From assembly GCA_944385905.1 (NCBI GenBank), contig CALWZA010000001.1:1-64000 (forward strand): a stretch of 64,000 bases of DNA, in the 5' to 3' direction. The notes under the pieces were generated by a model, which saw only the letters and a program-made list of their open reading frames with translations, was not told the origin of the DNA and did no database searches. Shown here one piece after another: positions 1 to 7,886 of the stretch (within the stretch, counting starts at the first letter, position 1; the number at the start of each line of letters is the position of its first letter). The stretch is from an uncultured Clostridia bacterium. Lineage in GTDB: Bacteria > Bacillota > Clostridia > Oscillospirales > Ruminococcaceae. A program made the position numbers and the translations under genes.

Positions 1-71
1 TCTCCGCCTGCGCATCCCGCACAGCCGAGCGCCATTGCCGCCGCGATTAAAAATGCCATTACTTTTTTCAT
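1..71 (-). CDS. Lipoprotein N-terminus, probable tryptophan ABC transporter binding protein (partial)
   Basis: Only the first 23 codons lie in the window; the gene runs off the left edge. They read as a lipoprotein signal peptide: MKKV, a hydrophobic run, then LGCAGC, where one of the two cysteines would be lipidated. An AAAGGATGG ribosome-binding site precedes the ATG. The upstream leader is a T-box with a UGG (Trp) specifier, and in Firmicutes Trp T-boxes often control the TrpX-type substrate-binding lipoprotein of a tryptophan ABC transporter. The lipoprotein nature is seen directly; the tryptophan role is inferred from the leader only. Confidence 0.6.
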   Translation of the reverse strand, partial: MKKVMAFLIAAAMALGCAGCAGG

Positions 72-131
72 TGTGAACCATCCTTTCAAAATTACGTGTA
101 CTGATTGCTGCCTGTTGAGGCTTTGAGAAAT

Positions 132-166
132 AAAAAAACTCTTGCCCCAAAAACATGGGACAAGAG
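132..166 (-). terminator. T-box terminator
   Basis: On the minus strand CTCTTGTCCC pairs with GGGGCAAGAG (10 bp, one G-U) and is followed by seven T. It is the conditional terminator of the Trp T-box. Confidence 0.85.
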
Positions 167-419
167 ATAAAACTCCTGCGATACCACCCAAATTCGCAGC
201 TTAAAAAGCCGCGCACCTCATTGACACACCAACATGCGTCACCCGCTTTAACGTGCGGAACACGTCTCCCATACTCAGCGCTGATATTTGCTGTGTTCGC
301 CCGCGCCTTTCAGGTCGCCCTCTTGAGTCCATTCGCCAACGGTTTCACTGCCGCTTTCCACCAAACAGCGGCTCTCTTAAAATGAAGCACCGAAGTCTAC
401 TTACCCTCAATCATCGGTT
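132..419 (-). promoter_or_regulatory. T-box leader, tRNA-Trp type
   Basis: Reading the minus strand, the leader has an AGTA-type element and AGAGAGCCGC near its 5' end. The stretch GCGAA-UGG-A follows, with the specifier UGG at 329-331. It ends in the T-box sequence TGGGTGGTAT (181-190) and a terminator hairpin. The same GCGAA-codon-A context surrounds the Tyr codon in the tyrS T-box of this window, which supports UGG (Trp) as the specifier. Uncharged tRNA-Trp should prevent termination and switch on the lipoprotein gene. Confidence 0.85.
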
Positions 420-425
420 TTTTAT

Positions 426-454
426 ATTATATTTAATTACACGGCTTTTGTCAA
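426..454 (-). promoter_or_regulatory. Sigma-A promoter of the Trp T-box transcript
   Basis: Consensus -35 TTGACA (449-454) and -10 TATAAT (426-431) with a 17-bp spacer on the minus strand. The transcript should begin near 419. Confidence 0.85.
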
Positions 455-504
455 CGGAAAATAAGACAAATTTCAAGCTGAAACCGCAGATTATTTTATT
501 CACT

Positions 505-1800
505 TTAGCTCAAATAAGTATAAACCAGCTCGTAATCATAGGCGTCGTCAAGCTGTACAAGCTCGTCTGCCTTAAGTGTCTCACCCTCATATATAAGTTT
601 AAGTCTGCAATATGAAACAAATCTTCCGCGGTTATAGTAGTATCCGTAATAATAATATCCGCCGTCGATTTTTACAACAAAGTCTTTATCAACCCAAATT
701 CCCCAGCCGTTATTTCCTATTGAGTCATATGAAAGGGTAAGGCACAGCTTTCCGTCAATCATTTTGTACAACGGAGTGTCTGAATCGCTCGTGTAATCAA
801 GGTGCTGGTTTATATTGGCTTGTGCAAAATTTTCAGTGACATATTTCATGCAGTTTTCATACATTTCCTCGGTGGATGAAACACCTGCTGCTTCTGTGTC
901 AACCTCATAGTAGCTGAATCCGTTTTCAATCGAGACAGGAGTTTTTCGCCAATTCTCATCAGTGATTACAGGAAGGCCGCGCTGAAAGTATGGGTCAAAA
1001 GTTGCGTGAAAGTTTTCCATATAATCTGATATCGTTTTTTTGTCGTCATATGTCAGCTTGTCAATTATTATGTATCTGACCGGCTTAGGCATTTCAAACG
1101 GGCAGCCCCCTTTATTCGTCAGAAGCATTTCGCCGTCTGAGTTGTCAAAAATCAAATCAAGGCACACGCCGTAACTGCTTTCGTCATTAAAATTCGGCAG
1201 AAAGCATTTAACAAACACATCTGTATCGGTTAAATCAACGTCAAACATATTTGGAACAGTTTCATTTGTTACAATAGTATAATACCAGCCGTCATATATT
1301 CCCGTATCCAAGGTCGCTTTTGTTTCGGCAATATATAGCTTGCCGTCGATGTCTTTAAAAACGCCGCTTTCAAGCACTGTGCTTACAAACTCCTCATCGT
1401 TGAGAGCTTCGGAAATATAGTAGGTGAAATCGCTGTACGCAGGAAAACGCGTATCTGTTACGGGATAGTACGGTGTTCCGTCGATATCAACAGGATTTTC
1501 GGAGTCGGTTTTCGGAAAATCCACTGTAACCGTTTTGATTACATCCATAATCGATTCAAGCTTGTCCGTAACCGTATCGTCGGTGACAAAGTAATTCTCA
1601 TCTTCAACAGGTTCAACAGCCATACTCTCACTTGCTATTGTCTTTTCGGTGACCGTATTTGATGTTTTTTCGGTTCCCGAATCGCCGTCTTGTGAAGCAT
1701 CCCCGCAAGATGAAAACAAGGACAGTATTAATGCCGAGGCAATAACGGCGCTGCTGATTTTTCTTGTTCGGTTAAAATACAGTTTATTCTCCATATTCAT
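505..1800 (-). CDS. Secreted lipoprotein, possibly IseA-like
   Basis: 431 residues. Residues 15-32 form a hydrophobic signal ending in the lipobox LFSSC, so the mature protein should be anchored to the outer face of the membrane. A Ser/Thr/Glu-rich linker (about 35-65) follows. The body appears to hold two distant copies of one module: one with YYPVTDTRF and later IDGKLYI, the other with YYEVDTEA and later IDGKLCL. This layout recalls the IseA/YoeB family that inhibits DL-endopeptidases, but that match is tentative. AGGGGGAC lies 7 nt before the first ATG, which decides the start. It has no operon partner. Confidence 0.6.
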   Translation of the reverse strand: MNMENKLYFNRTRKISSAVIASALILSLFSSCGDASQDGDSGTEKTSNTVTEKTIASESMAVEPVEDENYFVTDDTVTDKLESIMDVIKTVTVDFPKTDSENPVDIDGTPYYPVTDTRFPAYSDFTYYISEALNDEEFVSTVLESGVFKDIDGKLYIAETKATLDTGIYDGWYYTIVTNETVPNMFDVDLTDTDVFVKCFLPNFNDESSYGVCLDLIFDNSDGEMLLTNKGGCPFEMPKPVRYIIIDKLTYDDKKTISDYMENFHATFDPYFQRGLPVITDENWRKTPVSIENGFSYYEVDTEAAGVSSTEEMYENCMKYVTENFAQANINQHLDYTSDSDTPLYKMIDGKLCLTLSYDSIGNNGWGIWVDKDFVVKIDGGYYYYGYYYNRGRFVSYCRLKLIYEGETLKADELVQLDDAYDYELVYTYLS

Positions 1801-1904
1801 ACTATAGTCCCCCTTTTTAACTTTTATATATATAATACCATATATTCAGGCCAATTTCAAGTATAAAATGCAAATCTTAAACCTGCAGTTTAGTAAATTA
1901 TTTG

Positions 1905-1933
1905 TTGACTTTTGAAATTAAATCTGATAATAT
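1905..1933 (+). promoter_or_regulatory. Sigma-A promoter of the GH43-like gene
   Basis: TTGACT (1905-1910), 17 bp, TAATAT (1928-1933). A start codon upstream of about 1940 is therefore unlikely for the next gene. Confidence 0.7.
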
Positions 1934-1952
1934 TATTATAATTTATAAAGTG

Positions 1953-3023
1953 ATGGTGAGCATATTGACTGACAGCTGTAATTTTCTTGAAAAGGTTTTG
2001 CCTGTACCTTTAAAAAACAGGCTGACTGACGACGGCTATTATGTCTGGTGCGGAACATATATAAAAGCAGAGGGAAAATATCACGCTTACTATTCAAGAT
2101 GGGAGAGAAATTGGGGCTTTCTTACAGGCTGGGTGTCACATTCCGAAATAGCTCACGCTGTGTCGGATAATATCGACGGCCCGTATGTGTTTAAAGACCT
2201 TGTAATCGGTCCCGGAGGGAGGCGGTTTTGGGACGGAACAACAGCGCATAACCCTTATATTATGGAATATAAAGGGAAGTATTACCTTTACTATATGGGT
2301 ACAACCGCTCCGGAGCATATAACAGACGGCCCGTCGGGATACAGCCCCGACTGGTGGGAATACAGAAACCGCCAGCAGATAGGCGTAGCGGTTGCGGAAA
2401 GCCCGAACGGACCTTGGACGCGTTTTGACCTTCCCGTACTTGCTCCGTCGCGAGACATTAAGTCATGGGACTCACTTTTGATAACAAACCCCTCTGTTTG
2501 CGCAGATATCAGCGGTCGTATAATTATGGTATACAAAAGCGTAAAGTATACAGACGGGAATATGCGTGACCGCCAAGGTCCGGTAAAACATCTCGCTGCT
2601 TATTCTGAAAGCCCTCCGGGGCCTTTCATAAAGATTGAAAAGCCGATTTTTACAAACCCTCAAAAGCCCTCAGATGATTCATTTATAGCGGAGGATCCGT
2701 TTATTTGGTATTCAAAATCAGACAGTAGGTTTATGGCGGTTGTCAGAGATATCGAGGGCGTTTTTTCGGGCGAGGCAGACGGTCTTGCACTGTTTGAATC
2801 TAAAAACGGTCTCAATGATTGGGCGCCTTCGGAATATCCGATTGTTTTGAAAAGCAGCTTTAAATGGGAGGACGGAACGCAGAGCGTCAGCAGGGTTGAG
2901 CGACCGTGGCTGATGTTTGACGAAGACGGCAAGCCTGTTATGCTGTGCGGAGCTACAAGACTTTCATCGGGAGACGAATGCTCAAACTCTGCAAACGTTA
3001 TGATACCATTAAAACTCAAATAA
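1953..3023 (+). CDS. GH43-like beta-propeller glycosidase
   Basis: 356 residues from the ATG at 1953. The frame stays open upstream, but an earlier TTG lies inside the promoter. The short WCGTYI, AHNPYIMEYKGKYYLYY, SPNGPW and AEDPFIWYS blocks with acidic residues at blade starts are typical of GH43/GH117-type five-bladed propellers. No signal peptide is visible, so it probably acts on imported oligosaccharides in the cytoplasm. Substrate cannot be read from the sequence. The ribosome-binding site is poor; GTG at 1956 is an alternative start. It is transcribed alone and ends against the SCIFF maturase gene at a shared hairpin. Confidence 0.65.
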   Translation: MVSILTDSCNFLEKVLPVPLKNRLTDDGYYVWCGTYIKAEGKYHAYYSRWERNWGFLTGWVSHSEIAHAVSDNIDGPYVFKDLVIGPGGRRFWDGTTAHNPYIMEYKGKYYLYYMGTTAPEHITDGPSGYSPDWWEYRNRQQIGVAVAESPNGPWTRFDLPVLAPSRDIKSWDSLLITNPSVCADISGRIIMVYKSVKYTDGNMRDRQGPVKHLAAYSESPPGPFIKIEKPIFTNPQKPSDDSFIAEDPFIWYSKSDSRFMAVVRDIEGVFSGEADGLALFESKNGLNDWAPSEYPIVLKSSFKWEDGTQSVSRVERPWLMFDEDGKPVMLCGATRLSSGDECSNSANVMIPLKLK

Positions 3024-3037
3024 AACAGCATAATAAA

Positions 3038-3083
3038 AAAGTGTTCATACAAATTCGGCTTTGCATGAACACTTTGATTTTTA
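3038..3083. terminator. Bidirectional terminator
   Basis: An 11-bp inverted repeat (3038-3048 with 3065-3075) with an A-rich left and T-rich right flank. It lies between convergent genes ending at 3023 (+) and 3103 (-). Confidence 0.8.
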
Positions 3084-3102
3084 TGCCTCATAAAAAGAAA
3101 TA

Positions 3103-4470
3103 TTACTCTTCAAGCATTTTGATTACCTTGAGCATAATAGCGCATTCGAGTCTCTTTTTCTGTATCTGGCAGGAGAGCTTGTAAGCGTTGTGAATATCGC
3201 CTGCATAGTTGTAGTTATTTGCGTTGCATCCTCCGCTGCAGTAGAATTTCGCCCAGCATTTTTTACATTCAGGCTTGTTGTAGATATGAGCCTGAGAGAA
3301 ATATTCCTTTATATCGTTGTTGAATGTGCCCTCGTCGAGATTTCCCATTTTAAACTTGTCAATTCCGACAAATTGATGGCATGGGAAAATATCTCCGTCG
3401 GGAGTAACCGCGACGTAGTCATTACCGCATCCGCAGCCCCTAAGCCTTTTGACAGCGCACGGTCCTTGATCAAGGTCAATCATAAAGTGAAAGAAATTAC
3501 AGAATTTGCCCTGATCGCGAAGCTCCTGCATCTTTTTTGATAAAGTCTCATACTCCTTGAAAATCCTCGGTAAATCTCCCTCTGTAATCGCATAAGGCTC
3601 TTTCGGGTCAGCCATAACAGGCTCCACCGAAATTTGGTCGAAGCCTTCGTTATACAGACTCATTACGTCCTCTGCAAAGTCAAGATTGTACTTTGTATAG
3701 GTGCCTCTCACATACCAGTCCTTGTCCTTGTCACGGAGTGAAACGAGCTTTTTGAAATTCTTGATAATCTGATCGTAGCTGCCGGTTCCGTCGCATCGCT
3801 TTCTCATGCGGTCATTTACTTCTTTTCTGCCGTCGATTGACAAAACGACGTTTGACATTTCCTTGTTAATAAAGTCGATCTTGTCATCAGTCAGCAATAT
3901 GCCGTTGGTGGTAATGGTAAATCTGAAATTCTTGCCGTATTCCTTTTCTCTTTTGCGGGCGTATTCGACAATCTGCTTTACGACATCAAAGTTCATCAGC
4001 GGTTCGCCGCCGAAGAAATCAAGCTCAAGGTTTTGCCTGTCGCCCGATCTTTCAAGCAGAAAGTCAATAGCTTTTTTGCCTGTTTCAAAAGTCATGAGCT
4101 TGCGTCCGCCGCCGAAATCACCTGTTTTTGCAAAGCAGTATTCGCATCTGAGGTTGCAGTCGTGAGCGATGTTTAAGCACATTGCCTTAATCGGGGATGC
4201 AACTTTTAGCTTTGCGTATTTTTCATAATCATCTTCAGAAAACAATATTTTTTCGTTATAAAGCTCAACAATCTCATTGTAGCATTCTTTTATATCCGCT
4301 TCATCATAGCTCTTCGAAAGCTTTTCAAGCACCCTCTGCGGACATTCGGCGTCAAATGGCGGCTCGACGTTGTCAAGCAGATCGTAGATTAAATCGTCAA
4401 CGGCATGAACTCCGCCGCTGTTTGAGTCGAGAACAATATTGAGTCCGTTAAGCTTAAATTTATGTACCAT
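3103..4470 (-). CDS. scfB: SCIFF peptide radical SAM maturase
   Basis: 455 residues from the ATG at 4470, chosen because GCGGAG precedes it; an upstream in-frame ATG at 4539 would run through the terminator-like hairpin. The radical SAM cluster motif CxxxCxxC is C105/C109/C112 (HDCNLRCEYC). The C-terminal SPASM region carries the Cys sets CAVKRLRGCGC, PCHQF, CKKCWAKFYCSGGC and the final SC for auxiliary 4Fe-4S clusters. This family makes Cys-to-Thr thioether bonds in the SCIFF peptide, encoded 83 bp upstream on the same strand. The N-terminal 90 residues match the peptide-binding (RRE-like) region expected of these enzymes. Confidence 0.95.
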   Translation of the reverse strand: MVHKFKLNGLNIVLDSNSGGVHAVDDLIYDLLDNVEPPFDAECPQRVLEKLSKSYDEADIKECYNEIVELYNEKILFSEDDYEKYAKLKVASPIKAMCLNIAHDCNLRCEYCFAKTGDFGGGRKLMTFETGKKAIDFLLERSGDRQNLELDFFGGEPLMNFDVVKQIVEYARKREKEYGKNFRFTITTNGILLTDDKIDFINKEMSNVVLSIDGRKEVNDRMRKRCDGTGSYDQIIKNFKKLVSLRDKDKDWYVRGTYTKYNLDFAEDVMSLYNEGFDQISVEPVMADPKEPYAITEGDLPRIFKEYETLSKKMQELRDQGKFCNFFHFMIDLDQGPCAVKRLRGCGCGNDYVAVTPDGDIFPCHQFVGIDKFKMGNLDEGTFNNDIKEYFSQAHIYNKPECKKCWAKFYCSGGCNANNYNYAGDIHNAYKLSCQIQKKRLECAIMLKVIKMLEE

Positions 4471-4500
4471 AATAAAATCTCCGCAAAATAAGTTTTTCTT

Positions 4501-4530
4501 AAAAAAAGATAAGGGACATGACTGTCCCTT
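4501..4530 (-). terminator. Partial terminator between scfA and scfB
   Basis: A perfect 8-bp stem (AAGGGACA with TGTCCCTT, 4-nt loop) followed on the minus strand by ATC and seven T. It lies after the SCIFF stop codon and before the maturase start. It could end most transcripts, giving more peptide than enzyme. Confidence 0.75.
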
Positions 4531-4553
4531 ACCGGCCATTTTAAAAGGCTTAA

Positions 4554-4697
4554 TTATTTATCCTTCTCGCACTTCTGATTTGCGACTGTGCATGATGTCT
4601 TGCATGCCGACTGGCATGAAGCCTGACATTTGCCGCAGCCGCCCTTGATAGCTGTCTGCTTAAGGTTTGCCTTGTTGACTGTCCTGATATGCTTCAT
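4554..4697 (-). CDS. scfA: SCIFF ribosomal peptide precursor
   Basis: 47 residues. Six cysteines lie at 21, 24, 28, 32, 36 and 43 in the context GGCGKCQASCQSACKTSC, the hallmark of the six-cysteines-in-forty-five peptide found in nearly all Clostridia. In characterised relatives a thioether links Cys32 to Thr37, and Thr37 is present here. AGGAGG sits 7 nt before the ATG. The maturase ScfB follows downstream. The biological function of SCIFF is not established. The sequence is almost invariant in the family, which suggests a housekeeping role. Confidence 0.95.
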   Translation of the reverse strand: MKHIRTVNKANLKQTAIKGGCGKCQASCQSACKTSCTVANQKCEKDK

Positions 4698-4744
4698 AAA
4701 AAAACCTCCTGTAAAACACAACAAATGTAAATAGATTTTAAAGT

Positions 4745-4773
4745 ATTATAGCATAAACGATTAAAAAAAGCAA
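4745..4773 (-). promoter_or_regulatory. Promoter of scfA
   Basis: Minus strand TTGCTT (4768-4773), 17 bp, TATAAT (4745-4750), with TATGC just before the -10. Confidence 0.7.
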
Positions 4774-4843
4774 TACCTTTTAAAACAAAATAACACAGCG
4801 GCAGAAAAACCACGCGAATAATCGCTAAAAAATAGGGTTTTAG

Positions 4844-4872
4844 TTGAAATATAAAAAAATATATAGTATAAT
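4844..4872 (+). promoter_or_regulatory. Promoter of spoIIM operon
   Basis: TTGAAA (4844-4849), 17 bp, TATAAT (4867-4872). The transcript starts near 4879, leaving a leader of about 75 nt. Confidence 0.75.
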
Positions 4873-4953
4873 ATAAAAACATACTTTAAACCTTTCGTTC
4901 TAACGGACATGCTTGCGGCATAGTATACACCATAGACGAAAGGAATGATTAAA

Positions 4954-5601
4954 ATGCAGGAAAACATAATAAGTATAAAAAAACAGGATACTTTATTAAG
5001 CGCTCAAAAAACAAAATTCTCGTTTTATAGAGCAAACAGACTGTTTCTTCTGCTTATGGCTGCGGCGTTTGCAGGACTTACAGCAGGAACCCTGGCGTTT
5101 GAAAAAATGCCTCAGGAAGTGATAAGCGCTTTGTCTGCCGCAAGACAAAACTATCTTGATCTGAGAACGTACGGCCAGGCAGGAGAAATAATATTAAGCT
5201 CGATTTTGTCTGCGTCGCTTCTGCTCGGAGCGGAATTTCTGCTTGGGTTCTGCGCAATAGCTCAGCCGGCGGAGTTTTTTGCGGTGTTTTTTAAGGGACT
5301 GGGAATAGGAGTAAGCGTCTCTCAAATATACTATTCCATGGGCGCTGATGGGATAAAAGCTGTGATTATACTGATTCTCCCCGGAGCAATGCTTTCTACT
5401 TTTTCACTTGTTCTGGGAGCGAAGGAAGCGGTAAGGCTGTCTAATACATACGCAACACTGTCGCTTACGAGTGAAAACCGTCTCGGAATAAGAGAGGAAA
5501 TAAGAATGTACTGTATAAGGTTTATGGTTTTGGAGGGAGCGCTGATTGTTTCGGCGGTGCTGGATGTTCTGATGTCTCTGGTTTATGTAAGATACGCATA
5601 A
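4954..5601 (+). CDS. spoIIM: Stage II sporulation protein M-like membrane protein
   Basis: 215 residues from the second ATG (4954). The first ATG (4945) directly abuts the AAAGG site, while the second sits 9-10 nt from it. A short cytoplasmic N-terminus is followed by about four or five membrane helices: 30-50, the GAEFLLGFCAIAQPAEFFAVF region, ILILPGAMLSTFSLVLG and the C-terminal helix. This is the DUF95/SpoIIM pattern. In the forespore-engulfment machinery SpoIIM works with SpoIID and SpoIIP at the septal membrane. A DUF624-type membrane protein follows 24 bp later. The family is clear; the sporulation role is by family. Confidence 0.75.
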   Translation: MQENIISIKKQDTLLSAQKTKFSFYRANRLFLLLMAAAFAGLTAGTLAFEKMPQEVISALSAARQNYLDLRTYGQAGEIILSSILSASLLLGAEFLLGFCAIAQPAEFFAVFFKGLGIGVSVSQIYYSMGADGIKAVIILILPGAMLSTFSLVLGAKEAVRLSNTYATLSLTSENRLGIREEIRMYCIRFMVLEGALIVSAVLDVLMSLVYVRYA

Positions 5602-5625
5602 AAAAATTTTGAAAGGAATATAAAA

Positions 5626-6570
5626 ATGAAGAAAGAAAAATATACCCTAAACGGACCCGGAATACCGAAAAATCCTCAGGAGAAAAATGCCCTTTTTAAG
5701 TTTGCGGACGTGTTTCTCGATCATTTTTGGAAACTTATAACCTTGAATTTGCTCTATGCGGTTTTTTATATTCCTCTGCTTGCGGCACTATGGACTGCGG
5801 GAAAAGTCGAAGATGAAACCACAATGCTCGCTTTAATAGGCGTTTTGCTTCTTGTGCAGGCTGTTGTTATAGGACCGGCGACCTGCGGATTTATGAAAGT
5901 TCTCAGAAATATGTCACAAAGCCGGCCGGTATTTATGGCTCATGATTTTTTCAAGACTTTCAGAGAGAATCTTAAGCAGGGAATTGCAATGGGCTTTGTC
6001 GACGTGATATTCTGCACAGCCGTTTTTGTGGCGATTCCGGTTTATCAGCATATGTCAGACCAAAACAGCGCGTTTTTTATTCCTTACGTCATCTGCATAG
6101 CACTGTGCTTTATATTTTTGATAATGCATTTTTACATTTATCTGCTTATAGTTTCAACTAATCTGTCGCTTTTTAAAATTTTGAAAAACTCGTTTTATCT
6201 GACCGCTATAGCGCTTAAGCAAAATTTAATTACGCTGGTATTCGCTGTTTTAATTTTGTTTCTCACAATTTTGTTTTATCCTATATCGTTTTTCTTTTTG
6301 CCGTTTCTTCCGCTTTCTCTGCTCGGACTGATAATTTGCTATAATTCGTTTCCCGTAATCAGAAAATATGTAATTCAGCCGTTTTATGACAGCAGAGGCG
6401 AGAAAAATCCCGAGTTTGCTTATCTTGACGCCGGCGATGATGACAGAGTTTTTGAGGATGCCGCCGAAATTGAGTCTCAGACGCCTGCCGAAGAGAAAAA
6501 GACATTAACGGGCGTTTTTGATAAAAACAAGGATAAAAGCGCTTCAAAGCCAAAAAAAATTATAAAATAA
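5626..6570 (+). CDS. DUF624-type membrane protein
   Basis: 314 residues with about five or six membrane helices (38-58, 66-86, 130-150, 155-180, 200-235, 235-255) and a charged, Asp/Glu/Lys-rich tail of about 60 residues. The ATCGFMKVLRNMSQ stretch between helices 2 and 3 and the general layout fit the DUF624 (YesL) family of unknown function. It lies 24 bp after spoIIM, has an AAAGGA site and ends at a strong terminator, so the two genes form an operon. Confidence 0.6.
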   Translation: MKKEKYTLNGPGIPKNPQEKNALFKFADVFLDHFWKLITLNLLYAVFYIPLLAALWTAGKVEDETTMLALIGVLLLVQAVVIGPATCGFMKVLRNMSQSRPVFMAHDFFKTFRENLKQGIAMGFVDVIFCTAVFVAIPVYQHMSDQNSAFFIPYVICIALCFIFLIMHFYIYLLIVSTNLSLFKILKNSFYLTAIALKQNLITLVFAVLILFLTILFYPISFFFLPFLPLSLLGLIICYNSFPVIRKYVIQPFYDSRGEKNPEFAYLDAGDDDRVFEDAAEIESQTPAEEKKTLTGVFDKNKDKSASKPKKIIK

Positions 6571-6578
6571 CTCATACG

Positions 6579-6615
6579 AAAAGCTGCTCCGAAGAAAAAA
6601 GGAGCGGCTTTTTTT
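6579..6615 (+). terminator. Terminator of spoIIM operon
   Basis: AAGCTGCTCC pairs with GGAGCGGCTT around an A-rich loop, followed by T7. Confidence 0.85.
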
Positions 6616-6623
6616 AAAAAATA

Positions 6624-6653
6624 AAAGTGCGCCGGAAGACCCGTTCGCACTTT
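6624..6653 (-). terminator. Terminator of the small membrane protein gene
   Basis: AAAGTGCG (6624-6631) pairs with CGCACTTT (6646-6653). On the minus strand TATTTTTT follows. Confidence 0.75.
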
Positions 6654-6667
6654 GAGAGCCGTTTTAG

Positions 6668-6841
6668 TTAAGACATCATCGAAGTAATGCCGTTTATGAC
6701 GTTTCCGACAGACCGCACCGCCTTAAATGTATTTGATTTTAAACGTCTGCGGTCTCTTGCCGTAGCGTTTGAGACCGCGTAGGTTATTGCTCCTACTACC
6801 ATTCCTGCGGCAATGCCTTTAATCATGGAAGAATAATTCAT
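6668..6841 (-). CDS. Small membrane protein, unknown
   Basis: 57 residues from the ATG at 6841, which has AAAGGTGG upstream. A Gly/Ala-rich hydrophobic helix (residues 6-28, KGIAAGMVVGAITYAVS) is followed by a basic stretch RDRRRLK and an amphipathic C-terminus. This resembles small Clostridia membrane proteins of unknown role; I cannot assign a function. It is flanked by its own terminator. Confidence 0.65.
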   Translation of the reverse strand: MNYSSMIKGIAAGMVVGAITYAVSNATARDRRRLKSNTFKAVRSVGNVINGITSMMS

Positions 6842-6940
6842 AAAATAAACCACCTTTCGCAATTTGCTTCATTAATATTTTCGGCATATTGCTTATAAAT
6901 ATCCGAGAGTTTTTGAGGAAAAACAATTTCAAAATAATAG

Positions 6941-6969
6941 TTGTGAAAATTAAATCAATGTGGTATAAT
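6941..6969 (+). promoter_or_regulatory. Promoter of pyridoxal kinase gene
   Basis: TTGTGA (6941-6946), 17 bp ending ATGTGG, TATAAT (6964-6969). Confidence 0.8.
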
Positions 6970-7003
6970 TTCAGTCGTAATTTAAATTTGTGAGGCTTTT
7001 TTA

Positions 7004-7864
7004 ATGAATATTTGCAAAAGAGTAGCGGCGGTTCACGACCTTTCCGGAGTCGGAAGATGCTCGCTTACGGTTATAATTCCCACGCTTTCGGCAATGGGAG
7101 TTCAGGCTTGCCCTGTCCCGACAGCCATTTTATCAGCGCATACAAACGGGTTTGGTGATGTTGTCATGAGAGACCTTACCGACTATATCCTGCCGGCGCT
7201 TGAGCATTATAAAGCGCAGAAGGTAGGCTTCGACTGCGTTTACAGCGGATTTTTGGCGTCCGAACAGCAGGTTGACCACTGCCTTGAGTTTTTTGAAAAA
7301 TATCCCGAGGCGCTGAAGGTTGTTGACCCTGTTATGGGCGACAACGGAAAGAGATACCGAACCTATACCGACGAGCTTTGCCGAAGAATGAGTGAGCTTG
7401 TCGCCGCCGCCGATATAATAACCCCGAATCTTACAGAAGCTTCTATTTTGCTGAAAACGGATTATCCGACAGCGCCGATGACGGCGTTTGCGGCAAAAAG
7501 CATGCTTGTGAGGCTTTCCGAAAAGGGCCCGAAAATCGTCGTCATAACCGGAATAGACCTTGCCGACGGAAAAAGATGCAATATCGGATATGACAGGGAG
7601 AACAATTCGTTTTGGAAGGTCGTGTGCGACTATGTTCCGAAGCATTATCCGGGTTCGGGAGATATTTTCGCAAGCGTGCTTGTAGGAGGCATAATCAAAG
7701 GGGACAGCCTGCCGATTGCTATATGCCGCGCGACTGAGTTTTGCGAGCTTGCAATAAAGACGACTTACAGCTATTCAACCGACCCGAGAGAGGGAGTAAT
7801 GCTTGAAAGCTGTCTCAGCTGGCTTACGTCGAATCAAATAATTTCAAACTATACAACATTGTAA
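7004..7864 (+). CDS. Pyridoxamine/pyridoxal kinase
   Basis: 286 residues, PfkB/ribokinase fold. The family signatures are DLSGVGRCSL near the N-terminus (substrate side), ILSAHTNGFG, DPVMGDNGKRY, TPNLTEA and the C-terminal HYPGSGDIF, where the Asp is the catalytic base. This is the pattern of the PdxY/PdxK-like kinases that phosphorylate pyridoxal or pyridoxamine with ATP in B6 salvage. It is cytoplasmic. TrmL follows 22 bp downstream, in a likely operon. Confidence 0.85.
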   Translation: MNICKRVAAVHDLSGVGRCSLTVIIPTLSAMGVQACPVPTAILSAHTNGFGDVVMRDLTDYILPALEHYKAQKVGFDCVYSGFLASEQQVDHCLEFFEKYPEALKVVDPVMGDNGKRYRTYTDELCRRMSELVAAADIITPNLTEASILLKTDYPTAPMTAFAAKSMLVRLSEKGPKIVVITGIDLADGKRCNIGYDRENNSFWKVVCDYVPKHYPGSGDIFASVLVGGIIKGDSLPIAICRATEFCELAIKTTYSYSTDPREGVMLESCLSWLTSNQIISNYTTL

Positions 7865-7886
7865 ACAAGCTTTTAAGGAGACAAAC

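Noticed and set aside
155-615. Plus-strand open frames of 76 and 120 codons
   Set aside because: They lie on the antisense strand of the Trp T-box and lipoprotein gene; no ribosome-binding site or family resemblance.
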